Shown one piece after another: positions 17,484-26,251 of a DNA stretch of 64,000 nucleotides. Location: the NCBI RefSeq assembly GCF_013032005.1, contig NZ_WQBE01000002.1, positions 1-64,000 of the forward strand. The letters are read 5' to 3'. The stretch is from Ruegeria atlantica. GTDB lineage: Bacteria; Pseudomonadota; Alphaproteobacteria; Rhodobacterales; Rhodobacteraceae. The notes beneath the pieces are model-generated. The model was given only the letters and a program-made list of their open reading frames with translations. It searched no databases and had not been told where the DNA came from. A program made the translations under genes and the position numbers. Each line of letters begins with the position of its first letter. Position 1 is the first letter of the stretch.

Positions 17484-19817
17484 ATGACAGTCAAAGAGAT
17501 TTTCGAGACCATGGACTACGGCCCCGCCCCCGAAAGCGCCGCCGAGGCACTGGCCTGGCTGGTCGATCAGGGTGATAAGTTCGGTCACTATATCGACGGC
17601 GCCTTCACCAAGCCCGGCAAAGGGTTCGAAAGCCGCAACCCCGCGACCGGAGAGGTGCTGGCCAAGCTGACCCAAGCCAAACAGGCCGATGTGGACGCAG
17701 CCGTTGCCGCCGCCCGCAAGGCGCAACCGAAATGGGAAAAGCTGGGCGGTGCGGGCCGTGCGCGATACCTCTATGCCATTGCGCGGCTGTTGCAGAAACA
17801 CGCGCGCCTGTTTGCCGTGCTGGAAAGCCTCGACAACGGCAAGCCGATCCGGGAATCGCGCGACATCGACATCCCGTTGGCGCAGCGGCATTTCCACTAC
17901 CACGCGGGCATGGCGCAGCTGATGAAAAGCGAGCTGCCCGATGTGCAGGCGTTGGGTGTGTGCGGGCAGATCATTCCGTGGAACTTCCCGCTTCTGATGT
18001 TGGCATGGAAAATCGCCCCTGCGATCGCGATGGGCAACACCGTGGTTCTGAAACCGGCTGAATACACCTCGCTGACCGCGCTGCTGTTCGCTGATATCTG
18101 CTCCCAGGCCGGTTTGCCGAAAGGCGTGGTCAACATCGTCACCGGCGACGGTGCCGTGGGCGAAATGATCGTTTCCGCAGACGTGGACAAGATCGCCTTT
18201 ACCGGCTCGACCGTTGTGGGCCGTCGCATCCGCGAAGCCACTGCGGGCTCAGGCAAAGAACTGACTCTGGAGCTGGGTGGCAAGTCTGCTTACATCGTCT
18301 TTGACGACGCCGATATCGATTCAGCCATTGAAGGTCTGGTCGACGCGATCTGGTTCAACCAAGGCCAAGTCTGCTGCGCAGGCTCGCGCCTGTTGGTGCA
18401 GGAAGGCATCGCCGACCGCTTCCACGAGAAACTGCGCGCGCGGATGGACAAGCTGCGCATTGGCGACCCTCTAGACAAATGTATCGACGTGGGCGCGGTG
18501 GTGGACCCGGTTCAGTTGCAGACCATCAAGAGCATGGTCGAAAGCAACACCGCCGGTCACGTTCATCAGGCGGCCTGCGACCTGCCCGCCAATGGGTGCT
18601 ATTACCCACCGACGCTGATCTCGGGGCTCGAAACCTCAGACCCGCTGATGCAGGAAGAAATCTTTGGCCCGGTACTGGTATCGTCCACTTTCCGCACTCC
18701 GGATGAGGCGGTCGAGCTGGCCAACAACACCCGCTACGGGCTGGCCGCGACGGTCTGGACCGAGAATGTGAACCTTGCACTGGATATTGCGCCCAAACTG
18801 GTCGCGGGCGTGGTCTGGGTCAATGCCACCAACCTGTTCGATGCTGCCGCCGGATTCGGCGGTGTACGCGAAAGCGGCTTTGGCCGTGAAGGCGGTTGGG
18901 AAGGTCTGGCGGCCTATACCAAGCCCAAGGGCAAGGTCAAACCGCTGGCCAAGGTTGAGGCGACCCTGGGCGAAGGTGCTCCGGTTGATCCCATCGACCG
19001 CACCGCCAAGATGTATGTCGGCGGCAAGCAGGCAAGACCCGATAGTGGCTATTCCAAGCCTGTCTGGGGTAAATCCGGCCTTTTGGGTCATGTGGGCCTA
19101 GCCAACCGCAAGGACGTCCGCAACGCGGTTGAAGCTGCGGCGGGCGCCAAGGGCTGGTCTAAAACCACTGGCCATCTGCGGGCGCAGATCTTGTATTATA
19201 TTGGTGAAAACCTGTCGGCCCGTGCTGATGAATTCGCGGCTCGTCTCGATGCCATGACCGGTAAGAAGGATGGTGCGAAAGAGGTCGAGGCCTCGATCCA
19301 GCGCCTGTTCACCGCTGCCGCCTGGGCGGACAAATATGACGGTCAAGTGCATGGCGTTCCGATCCGGGGCGTTGCCATTGCCATGAAAGAGTCCGTTGGC
19401 GTCATCGGCGCGCTGTGCGCGGATGAGGCACCTTTGCTGGGTCTGGTCTCGGCCATGGCCCCGGCGATCGCTATGGGTAACCGGACAGTTCTGGTCGCGT
19501 CCGAGCCCTATCCGCTGACAGCAACCGACTTCTACCAGATTCTTGAAACGTCCGACGTGCCCGCAGGTGTGGTCAACATCCTGACCGGCAGCCACGTGGA
19601 ACTGGCGAAACCGCTGGCCTCACACCTGAACGTCGATGCGGTCTGGTCATTCTCGTCCACCGACCTGTCGAAAGAGATCGAGGTCGTCTCGGCCGGGAAC
19701 CTGAAACGGACCTGGGTGAATAACGCGACGGCATTTGATTGGGGCGTGGACCATTCGCGCCGCTTCCTGCAGGCTGCAACCGAAGTGAAAAACATCTGGG
19801 TGCCCTACGGCGAGTAG
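17484..19817 (+). CDS. Tandem-domain aldehyde dehydrogenase
   Basis: A 777-residue protein made of two aldehyde dehydrogenase folds. Domain 1 (residues 30-480) is complete: IIPWNFPLLMLAWKIAPAIA, LELGGKSAY with the general-base Glu, and catalytic Cys in NQGQVCCAGSR. Domain 2 (510-777) keeps the fold (VGVIGALCADEAPLLGLVSA; MAPAIAMGNRTVL) but lacks the catalytic Cys and Glu motifs, so it is probably structural. Position 10 bases after deoC suggests oxidation of the acetaldehyde released by DeoC; this deoC-ALDH pairing is also known elsewhere. A GAGGACAG site precedes the ATG. Confidence 0.88.
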   Translation: MTVKEIFETMDYGPAPESAAEALAWLVDQGDKFGHYIDGAFTKPGKGFESRNPATGEVLAKLTQAKQADVDAAVAAARKAQPKWEKLGGAGRARYLYAIARLLQKHARLFAVLESLDNGKPIRESRDIDIPLAQRHFHYHAGMAQLMKSELPDVQALGVCGQIIPWNFPLLMLAWKIAPAIAMGNTVVLKPAEYTSLTALLFADICSQAGLPKGVVNIVTGDGAVGEMIVSADVDKIAFTGSTVVGRRIREATAGSGKELTLELGGKSAYIVFDDADIDSAIEGLVDAIWFNQGQVCCAGSRLLVQEGIADRFHEKLRARMDKLRIGDPLDKCIDVGAVVDPVQLQTIKSMVESNTAGHVHQAACDLPANGCYYPPTLISGLETSDPLMQEEIFGPVLVSSTFRTPDEAVELANNTRYGLAATVWTENVNLALDIAPKLVAGVVWVNATNLFDAAAGFGGVRESGFGREGGWEGLAAYTKPKGKVKPLAKVEATLGEGAPVDPIDRTAKMYVGGKQARPDSGYSKPVWGKSGLLGHVGLANRKDVRNAVEAAAGAKGWSKTTGHLRAQILYYIGENLSARADEFAARLDAMTGKKDGAKEVEASIQRLFTAAAWADKYDGQVHGVPIRGVAIAMKESVGVIGALCADEAPLLGLVSAMAPAIAMGNRTVLVASEPYPLTATDFYQILETSDVPAGVVNILTGSHVELAKPLASHLNVDAVWSFSSTDLSKEIEVVSAGNLKRTWVNNATAFDWGVDHSRRFLQAATEVKNIWVPYGE

Positions 19818-19820
19818 GGC
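19802..19820. terminator. Stem-loop at the end of the aldehyde dehydrogenase gene
   Basis: GCCCTAC (19802-19808) and GTAGGGC (19814-19820) pair perfectly around GGCGA and include the stop codon. No T-run follows, so termination is uncertain. Confidence 0.35.
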
Positions 19821-19843
19821 TCCCGCATCAGGAAGCGGCCAAT

Positions 19844-20023
19844 TTGGTACTACCTACAGACAAAACGACTAGAACCACCGTTGTTCGCCTTGTGATTTGG
19901 TGCACAGTTGGTGCTTTGGTTTGTTTGGCTTTCCTGCTTGCGAACGTCGACAGCCTCGTGATCCCAATGGTTGAAGAGATGCGCGGCAAACTGAGTCAAG
20001 GAAACGTGGCTGATCACAACTAG
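19844..20023 (+). CDS. Possible small single-span membrane protein
   Basis: A 59-codon frame from a TTG at 19844 with AGGAAG 8-9 bases upstream. The product has a basic N-terminus (DKTTRTTVVR) and one hydrophobic helix (LVIWCTVGALVCLAFLLANV), then an acidic/basic tail. It ends 10 bases before the SDR gene. The TTG start and lack of a known family keep this tentative; the frame continues upstream into the dehydrogenase gene and may be chance. Confidence 0.35.
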   Translation: MVLPTDKTTRTTVVRLVIWCTVGALVCLAFLLANVDSLVIPMVEEMRGKLSQGNVADHN

Positions 20024-20033
20024 GGAGACCTAA

Positions 20034-20849
20034 ATGGACTTCGCAGAAAAAACCGTCATCGTGATTGGCGGGACCAGCGGCATCAATCGCGGCATCGCCG
20101 AGGCATTTGCGGCCTCGGGTGCCAAACTGGCCGTCGCCAGCCGGTCGCAGGACAAGGTCGATGACACGCTTGCCGCGCTAAAAGAGGCCGGCGCAGCCGA
20201 AGTAGTTGGCGCAGCCTTTGATGTGCGCGATGCGCAGGCAGTGGCGGACGGGCTGAAACAATTCCATGACGCCTTGGGTGATTTCGACGTTCTGGTCTCT
20301 GGCGCGGCGGGGAATTTCCCGGCCCTGACCTCCGAGATGTCGGTCAATGCGTTCAAGACCGTGGTGGATATCGACCTGATGGGCACCGTTCATGTGATGA
20401 AGGGGGCCTATCCTTACCTCAAACGCCCCGGCGCCAGCATCATCAATATCTCGGCCCCACAGGCGTTTCTGCCCTACGAAGGGCAAGCCCATGTTTGCGC
20501 GGCCAAAGCCGGGGTCGATCAGATCACTCGCACCCTGTCGATGGAATGGGGGGTCGAAGGCATCCGCGTGAACTCGGTAGTGCCAGGATTTATTGAAGGA
20601 ACTGAAGGCGCACGGCGTCTGGCACCAACGGAAAACGCCCACGAGGAACTGCGCCGCGATGTGCCGCTGGGGCGTTGGGGAAATACACAGGATGTAGCCA
20701 ATGCCTGCCTGTTCCTCAGCTCGGACATGGCCAGCTATATCAGTGGCACAGTTCTGTCCGTTGATGGCGCGCTGTATCAGCGCGGGTCCGGCAAGTTCGG
20801 GCAGATGATGGGGCAGATGCTGCGCAGCGCAGCGGGGAAAAAGGGCTGA
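20034..20849 (+). CDS. SDR oxidoreductase, 2,4-dienoyl-CoA reductase-like
   Basis: A 271-residue short-chain dehydrogenase. The cofactor motif is GGTSGINRGIAEAF near residues 13-26. The usual YxxxK catalytic pair is not intact: the region reads AHVCAAKAGVDQITRTL, keeping the Lys but with Cys/Ala where Tyr is expected. This, with SAAGNFPALTSEMS and VPGFIEGTEG, is the pattern of the peroxisomal/mitochondrial 2,4-dienoyl-CoA reductase branch, which acts in oxidation of unsaturated fatty acids. A GGGAGACC site precedes the ATG. Substrate is inferred from the motif pattern only. Confidence 0.75.
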   Translation: MDFAEKTVIVIGGTSGINRGIAEAFAASGAKLAVASRSQDKVDDTLAALKEAGAAEVVGAAFDVRDAQAVADGLKQFHDALGDFDVLVSGAAGNFPALTSEMSVNAFKTVVDIDLMGTVHVMKGAYPYLKRPGASIINISAPQAFLPYEGQAHVCAAKAGVDQITRTLSMEWGVEGIRVNSVVPGFIEGTEGARRLAPTENAHEELRRDVPLGRWGNTQDVANACLFLSSDMASYISGTVLSVDGALYQRGSGKFGQMMGQMLRSAAGKKG

Positions 20850-20870
20850 GCGTTGCTCAGCCCCCTTTGA
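20838..20870. terminator. Bidirectional terminator between convergent genes
   Basis: Nine-base stem GGGCTGAGC (20843-20851) with GCTCAGCCC (20855-20863), preceded by AAAAA and followed by CCTTT. The stem contains the SDR stop codon; the T-run is better on the minus strand, serving the M16 gene. Confidence 0.75.
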
Positions 20871-22181
20871 TCAGTTTGTGGTTTCCAAACCTTCGGGTTT
20901 GCCGACAACAGTGAAATGTAGCCCCTCGGGGTCCAGCAATTCACTGGCCACGCGGTTCACCTCGTCCAACGTCACCGCGTTCACCTTGTCGTTGCGGGTG
21001 GCGATATAGTCGATGGGCAGGTTTTCCATCTGCATACCGACCATGATCCCGGCGATCGGGCCATTGCCATCAAACCGTAACGGATAGGCTCCGGTCAAAT
21101 AGGTCTTGGCGTCGTCCAGCTCTTTTTGAGTCACACCTTCGGTCGCGGCACGCGCCCACTGGTCGCGGATCACCTCGACCGCTTCGGCGATGCGGTCATT
21201 GGCTGAGGACACCGAGCCCAGATAGACCGAAGCCAGATCCTTGGGTACCAGATAGGTCGCGACGCCATAGGTCAGGCCACGCTTTTCGCGCACTTCCTGC
21301 ATCAGGCGGCTCTCAAAACCACCGCCACCCAAAATGTGGTTCAGAACAAAAGCGGCAAAGAAGTCAGGATCATCCCGGTCGATCCCCGCGTGGCCAAACA
21401 GGGCCACGGATTGCGGCGTATCGAACTCGACCACGCTGACGCCACCGGGGATGTCCACGTCAGCACGGCCCGGAATGGGTTTGCCCGCCTCGGGCAGATC
21501 CGCCAGCAACGTGTCCAGTAGCGCACCCAGCTCATCGGGGGTGATATCGCCCACCGCGCCAACATATAGGCGGTCCTTGGCGAACACATTGTCATAGGCG
21601 GTGACCACATCATCACGGTTCAATGCGCTGACGCTTTCGATCGTGCCTTTGCCCTCGGACCCATAGGGGTGATCGCCATATGCCATCTGTGCAAAATTGC
21701 GCCCGGCAATGTCATTGGGGTCAGTCTGGTCCGAGCGCAGTCCGGACAGAATCTGCGCCTTCACCCGCTCAACCGCGTCTTCATCGAACCGAGGCTCGTG
21801 GATCGTGGTGCGTAACAGGTCGATGACTTCGCCCCGGTTCTCAGTCAGAAATTGCGCGGAAATCGAAACGGAATCATCCGACGCATTGTACCGGAACGAG
21901 GCCGCCAGTGATTCCAACTCGCGCGCATAGGTGCGGGCGTCCATGTCACCTGCGCCTTCCTCGATCAGACCGCTCATCAGATAGATGGCGCCGCGTTTGC
22001 CGGGCTCATCCAGCGAGGTACCACCGCGAAAACGTAGTTCCAGCGCGGTGAAGGGGATCGAGTGATCCTCGACCAGCCATGCGGTGATACCGCCGGGTGA
22101 GGTGACCTCTTCGATCTCGATCTCGGCCCATGCGGGCAGCGCGATGACAACGGCGATCAGGGTTGCAAAAATCCGTTTCAT
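20871..22181 (-). CDS. M16 family peptidase-like protein, inactive subunit
   Basis: A 436-residue exported protein (signal MKRIFATLIAVVIALPAWA) with two M16 domains. The position of the zinc motif HxxEH reads MSGLIEEGAG, so the metal ligands are missing. The rest of the fold is clear, including RGGTSLDEPGKRG and GGGGFESRLMQEVREKRGLTY, the second-domain signature that helps bind substrate. It overlaps the active M16 gene by 4 bases (ATGA). Paired active/inactive M16 peptidases form heterodimers resembling mitochondrial processing peptidase; periplasmic location is inferred. Confidence 0.88.
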   Translation of the reverse strand: MKRIFATLIAVVIALPAWAEIEIEEVTSPGGITAWLVEDHSIPFTALELRFRGGTSLDEPGKRGAIYLMSGLIEEGAGDMDARTYARELESLAASFRYNASDDSVSISAQFLTENRGEVIDLLRTTIHEPRFDEDAVERVKAQILSGLRSDQTDPNDIAGRNFAQMAYGDHPYGSEGKGTIESVSALNRDDVVTAYDNVFAKDRLYVGAVGDITPDELGALLDTLLADLPEAGKPIPGRADVDIPGGVSVVEFDTPQSVALFGHAGIDRDDPDFFAAFVLNHILGGGGFESRLMQEVREKRGLTYGVATYLVPKDLASVYLGSVSSANDRIAEAVEVIRDQWARAATEGVTQKELDDAKTYLTGAYPLRFDGNGPIAGIMVGMQMENLPIDYIATRNDKVNAVTLDEVNRVASELLDPEGLHFTVVGKPEGLETTN

Positions 22182-23518
22182 TGCGTCACCTCATCGTCGC
22201 GCATCAGCCATCCGGTGACCGACGCCTCGGGCTGCAGAACTTCACGGGCGGCGGCGATGATTTCTTCCCCGGTCACGGCCTGCAGGATATCGGGCCACGC
22301 CTGCACATCCTCGACCGTCAAGCCGCTGGTCAGGGCGCGGCCATAGCGGTTGCCGATCCCGTCCACATTATCGCGCGCATAAGTCTGGGCGGCGCGCAGC
22401 TGCATCTTGATCCGGTCAAGGTCTTCTTCGTTCACACCTTCAGCGATGAAGTCGGCGACGGCTTGATCCATGGCTTCTTCGGCTTCTTGCAGCGACACGC
22501 CCTGGGCCGGGACGACCAGCAGATCAAAGGTCGTGTCGTCCAGCGAGACGCCGCGATAGAAGGCACCCGTATAAACGACCTTTTGCTGTTCGAATTGCAG
22601 TTTTTCGTTCAGGTAGGACGTGGTGCTGCCCCCCAGCAATTCGGCCAGCAGGAACAGCGCGGCGGCTTTTTCCTGCGCACCGGCATCCCGTTCGGGCGCG
22701 AGATAGCTGCGCTGGACATAAGGCTGCGAAACACGCGCGTCCTTGAAGGTCAGGCGACGTTCGGCCGATTGCGGCGGTTCCTGCGAGCGTACGCGTTCAG
22801 GCAAGTCCGGGTTGGCGGGGATAACGCCATAATACTGTTCGGCCAGAGTTTTGACCTCATCCGGCTCCACATCGCCGGTCACCACCAGAATGGCGTTATT
22901 GGGCGCGTAATGGGTCTGATAGAAGGACAGCGCATCCTCCATGTCCAGCGTCTCCATCTCGTGCTTCCAGCCGATGATCGGCACGCCGTAACGATGGTTA
23001 AGGTACTGAGACGCGCTCATCTGCTCGCCAAAAAGCGCCCGCGGGCTGTTTTCGGTACGCTGGTTGCGTTCTTCAAGGATCACGTCACGCTCGGTTGCGA
23101 TATCCTCTTCGCTCAGGCGGATATTGCGCATCCGGTCCGCCTCCATCCGCATCATCAACTCCAACCGGTCGGCGGCTACACGCTGGAAATAGGCAGTGTA
23201 GTCATAGGAGGTGAAAGCATTGTCATTGCCACCGTTGGCGGCGACGGTAGCGGAGAACTCGCCCGGTGCCAGCGTATCGGTGCCCTTGAACAGCAGATGC
23301 TCCAGGAAATGCGCCACGCCGGACGAACCAACAGGCTCATCCGCAGATCCGGCGCGATACCAGACCATGTGCTGCACGACCGGGGCGCGGTGATCTTCGA
23401 TCACAACGACATCCATGCCGTTATCCAGCGTGAAAGTGGTAACCGCCTCGTGCCCTTCCTTGGCAAGCAAAGGGGTGGCGGCGAACAGGGCGGCAGATAA
23501 TGCCAGGGCCCGAACCAT
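22178..23518 (-). CDS. M16 family zinc peptidase, catalytic subunit
   Basis: A 446-residue exported peptidase. The zinc motif HxxEH is H70-FLE-H74 (AHFLEHLLFKGT) and the third ligand lies in the downstream ERDVILEER helix. The start at 23518 follows GGAGG at 7-base spacing and gives a signal peptide (MVRALALSAALFAATPLLA). It is upstream of and overlaps its inactive partner. The known family degrades small peptides; the substrate of this pair is unknown. Confidence 0.9.
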   Translation of the reverse strand: MVRALALSAALFAATPLLAKEGHEAVTTFTLDNGMDVVVIEDHRAPVVQHMVWYRAGSADEPVGSSGVAHFLEHLLFKGTDTLAPGEFSATVAANGGNDNAFTSYDYTAYFQRVAADRLELMMRMEADRMRNIRLSEEDIATERDVILEERNQRTENSPRALFGEQMSASQYLNHRYGVPIIGWKHEMETLDMEDALSFYQTHYAPNNAILVVTGDVEPDEVKTLAEQYYGVIPANPDLPERVRSQEPPQSAERRLTFKDARVSQPYVQRSYLAPERDAGAQEKAAALFLLAELLGGSTTSYLNEKLQFEQQKVVYTGAFYRGVSLDDTTFDLLVVPAQGVSLQEAEEAMDQAVADFIAEGVNEEDLDRIKMQLRAAQTYARDNVDGIGNRYGRALTSGLTVEDVQAWPDILQAVTGEEIIAAAREVLQPEASVTGWLMRDDEVTQ

Positions 23519-23600
23519 GGGGCGTCCTCCGTTTCGTTTGATGGTGTTCAAACTACGGTTGTGGTGCGCAGGTTCAAGGGTGATGACGGAAAGTTAAGAT

Positions 23601-24119
23601 TTATTCATCAGCCGGTGGGGCCGAGGGCGTCTCAATCCCGGCCTGACGCGCTGCTTCGTTCTGCCGATTGGCATCAAGTGCTTCGCGACTGTAAACCTGC
23701 GAATAGCGGTCTATCTTGAACAGGCGCAGACGGGTCAAGCGGCCCTGCTTTCTGCGAAACTCGGCGTCTTCGGTGTCGACGACCTGACGCGTGTTGGATG
23801 GTACGCCATAGCGACTTGAGGCCGTCACCAGCGCGCCATCAGATGCAGGAATTGCGGCATTCGGGTTCAACGCCGCTTCGCTACCGCCCAGCGCCACCAC
23901 GGCATCCGCCTTGGGGTTTGGGTCGGTCAGGTTGGAACCGCCCGGTGTGGGCGCAGGCAGGAACTTATAGTCCTTGGGCTGGGTCAGCGGTTTGACCGGC
24001 ATGACCGAAAACTCATCCGGTCCGTCCCCCGGTGCCTCAAGATGGCGCAAACCGATATCCGAGCACCCGGCAACCGCAAAGGCCAATGTCACAGCAAAAA
24101 TGGAACGCGGCAACCGCAT
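23601..24119 (-). CDS. DUF3035 lipoprotein
   Basis: A 172-residue protein with a lipoprotein signal (AVTLAFAVAGCS, Cys19 in the lipobox). The mature part has the DUF3035 pattern DEFSVMPVKPLTQPKDYKFL and APTPGGSN. No function is known. A GGAGA site precedes the ATG. It stands between lspA and the M16 pair in an order that I believe is conserved in Rhodobacteraceae, which suggests an envelope role; LspA itself would process its signal peptide. Confidence 0.85.
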   Translation of the reverse strand: MRLPRSIFAVTLAFAVAGCSDIGLRHLEAPGDGPDEFSVMPVKPLTQPKDYKFLPAPTPGGSNLTDPNPKADAVVALGGSEAALNPNAAIPASDGALVTASSRYGVPSNTRQVVDTEDAEFRRKQGRLTRLRLFKIDRYSQVYSREALDANRQNEAARQAGIETPSAPPADE

Positions 24120-24169
24120 CAGAGTCTCCAGCCAGTTTCAGGCGCTTTTATCGCATATCACCCGGCGCG

Positions 24170-24640
24170 TCACGAGGGCTTTTTGCCATCGAACAACACA
24201 AGTCCGAAAGCACCAGCAAAGATGAACACATCGGCCAGGTTGAAAACAAACGGATTGTTGAGGCCGCAACAGGACATGTTCAGGAAATCCAGAACATAGC
24301 CGTACAGCACCCGATCCACCACGTTCCCAAGCGCGCCACCAATCAGCAACCCGCCGCAAAACAACATCAGCTTGGACGGGGTTGTCCGCATCAGCCAGAT
24401 CAGCACGCCAATCGCAACAGCCAGCGAGATGCCGATCAGCACCCAACGCGCGGTGTCGCTGTCGCCTTGGAACAGGCCGAAATTGATGCCCCGATTCTCA
24501 CCGTATTTGAACACCAAGAGCGGCGGCAGCACATCGATATTGCCCTCGGCCACACGCATCACGTGAACGACCAGATACTTACTGATCTGGTCGATCGCAA
24601 ACGCGGCCAGCGCGGCCCAGAGCAGAATACGAGAGCGCAT
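24170..24640 (-). CDS. lspA: Lipoprotein signal peptidase (signal peptidase II)
   Basis: A 156-residue inner-membrane aspartic peptidase with four hydrophobic segments. Both catalytic Asp regions are present: GNVVDRVLYGYVLDFL and FNLADVFIFAGAF. It removes the signal peptide from diacylglyceryl-prolipoproteins. The start codon overlaps the purH stop (TGATG), so the genes are coupled. Confidence 0.95.
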   Translation of the reverse strand: MRSRILLWAALAAFAIDQISKYLVVHVMRVAEGNIDVLPPLLVFKYGENRGINFGLFQGDSDTARWVLIGISLAVAIGVLIWLMRTTPSKLMLFCGGLLIGGALGNVVDRVLYGYVLDFLNMSCCGLNNPFVFNLADVFIFAGAFGLVLFDGKKPS

Positions 24641-26229
24641 CAGTGGCGGAAGTGGCGCATGCCGGTGAAGACCATTGCCAATCCGGCCTCATCCGCGGCC
24701 GCGATCACCTCGTCATCACGCATTGAACCGCCCGGCTGGATGACACAGGTCGCACCAGCCTCAGCGGCTTCCATCAGCCCGTCAGGGAAGGGGAAGAATG
24801 CATCAGACGCAACGGCCGAGCCGATGGTGAGCGGCTGCGGCAAGCCGAGCGCGTCGGCCATGCGTTCGGCCTTCTTGGCGGCAATCATGGCAGAGTCCAA
24901 GCGGCTCATCTGGCCTGCACCAACGCCAACGGTCGCACCTTCCTTCACGTAAACGATTGCGTTGGATTTAACGTGTTTCGCCACTTTCCAGGCAAACAGC
25001 AGGTCGCGCATCTGCTCTTCGGTCGGCGCCTTCTTAGTGACGACCTTCAGATCGTCCATGCCGACAAAACCATTGTCCTTGTCCTGCACCAGCAGACCGC
25101 CCGCTACCTGACGCACGGTCTTGCCGCCTGCGGTCACGTCCGGCAGAGCTTCAGTGGTCAGCAGGCGCAGGTTCTTCTTGGCCGCGAAGATCGCCTTTGC
25201 TTCATCCGATGCACCGGGGGCGATCACGACTTCGGTGAAAATCCCGGTGATTTCCTGTGCGGTTTCCGCGTCGAGCGGTTGGTTCAGTGCCACGATCCCA
25301 CCAAAGGCCGAAGTACGATCGCAGTCGAATGCCGACTTATACGCGTCCAGCAAGGTCGCGCCTGAGGCAACACCGCAAGGGTTGGCGTGTTTGATGATCG
25401 CACAGGCCGCACCTTTTGCAGGATCGAACTCAGCCACCAGTTCAAACGCTGCGTCGGTGTCGTTGATGTTGTTATAGCTCAGCTCCTTGCCCTGGTGCTG
25501 AACGGCGGTCGCCACACCCGGACGGTTGGTTCCATCAGTGTAGAAAGCCGCCTGTTGATGACTGTTCTCACCATAGCGCAGGGTCTGTTTCAGTTCACCG
25601 GCAAAGGCGCAGCGCTTGGGCGCATCAAGCTGCAGTGCGTCGGCCATCCAATTCGAAACCGCGGTGTCGTACGCTGCGGTCCGGGCGTAAGCCTTTTGCG
25701 CCAGCCACTGGCGGAAACCGTAGGATGTCTTGCCGTAATTCTCTTCCAACTGATCCAGGAGCGAAGAGTAATCCTCTACATCCACAACTACGTTCACAAA
25801 GGCATGGTTCTTCGAGGCCGCACGGATCATCGCAGGGCCGCCAATATCGATGTTCTCGATGCACTCGTCATAACCTGCGCCTTTGGCCACCGTCGCCTCG
25901 AACGGATAGAGGTTCACAACCAGCAAGTCGATCGCGCCAATACCATGTTCATTCATCGCAGCCACGTGGCCGTCGTTGTCGCGCAGCGCCAGCAGGCCGC
26001 CATGCACCATCGGGTGCAGAGTCTTGACCCGACCATCCATCATTTCGGGGAAACCGGTGATCTCGCTGACATCCTTCACCTCAAGCCCTGCATCACGCAG
26101 CGCCTTGGCTGTACCGCCGGTCGACAGGAGCTCGACCCCGCGCTCGGCCAGCGCCTTACCCAGCTCGATCAGCCCGGTCTTGTCGGAAACGGAAAGCAAC
26201 GCGCGGCGCACGGGGTGAAGATCGGTCAT
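24640..26229 (-). CDS. purH: Bifunctional AICAR transformylase / IMP cyclohydrolase
   Basis: A 529-residue PurH, the standard length. The N-terminal cyclohydrolase (MGS-like) domain has [19 protein letters not shown] and [16 protein letters not shown]; the C-terminal transformylase domain has [26 protein letters not shown] and [10 protein letters not shown]. It makes the last two steps to IMP in purine synthesis. The start MTDLHP at 26229 is chosen because the upstream extension lacks family similarity. Confidence 0.96.
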   Translation of the reverse strand: MTDLHPVRRALLSVSDKTGLIELGKALAERGVELLSTGGTAKALRDAGLEVKDVSEITGFPEMMDGRVKTLHPMVHGGLLALRDNDGHVAAMNEHGIGAIDLLVVNLYPFEATVAKGAGYDECIENIDIGGPAMIRAASKNHAFVNVVVDVEDYSSLLDQLEENYGKTSYGFRQWLAQKAYARTAAYDTAVSNWMADALQLDAPKRCAFAGELKQTLRYGENSHQQAAFYTDGTNRPGVATAVQHQGKELSYNNINDTDAAFELVAEFDPAKGAACAIIKHANPCGVASGATLLDAYKSAFDCDRTSAFGGIVALNQPLDAETAQEITGIFTEVVIAPGASDEAKAIFAAKKNLRLLTTEALPDVTAGGKTVRQVAGGLLVQDKDNGFVGMDDLKVVTKKAPTEEQMRDLLFAWKVAKHVKSNAIVYVKEGATVGVGAGQMSRLDSAMIAAKKAERMADALGLPQPLTIGSAVASDAFFPFPDGLMEAAEAGATCVIQPGGSMRDDEVIAAADEAGLAMVFTGMRHFRH

Positions 26230-26251
26230 GGGTCCAAAGGTCCTTTTGGCG

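Noticed and set aside
22163..23500. 445-codon open frame on the plus strand
   Set aside because: Antisense to the clear M16 peptidase gene; no recognisable protein features.
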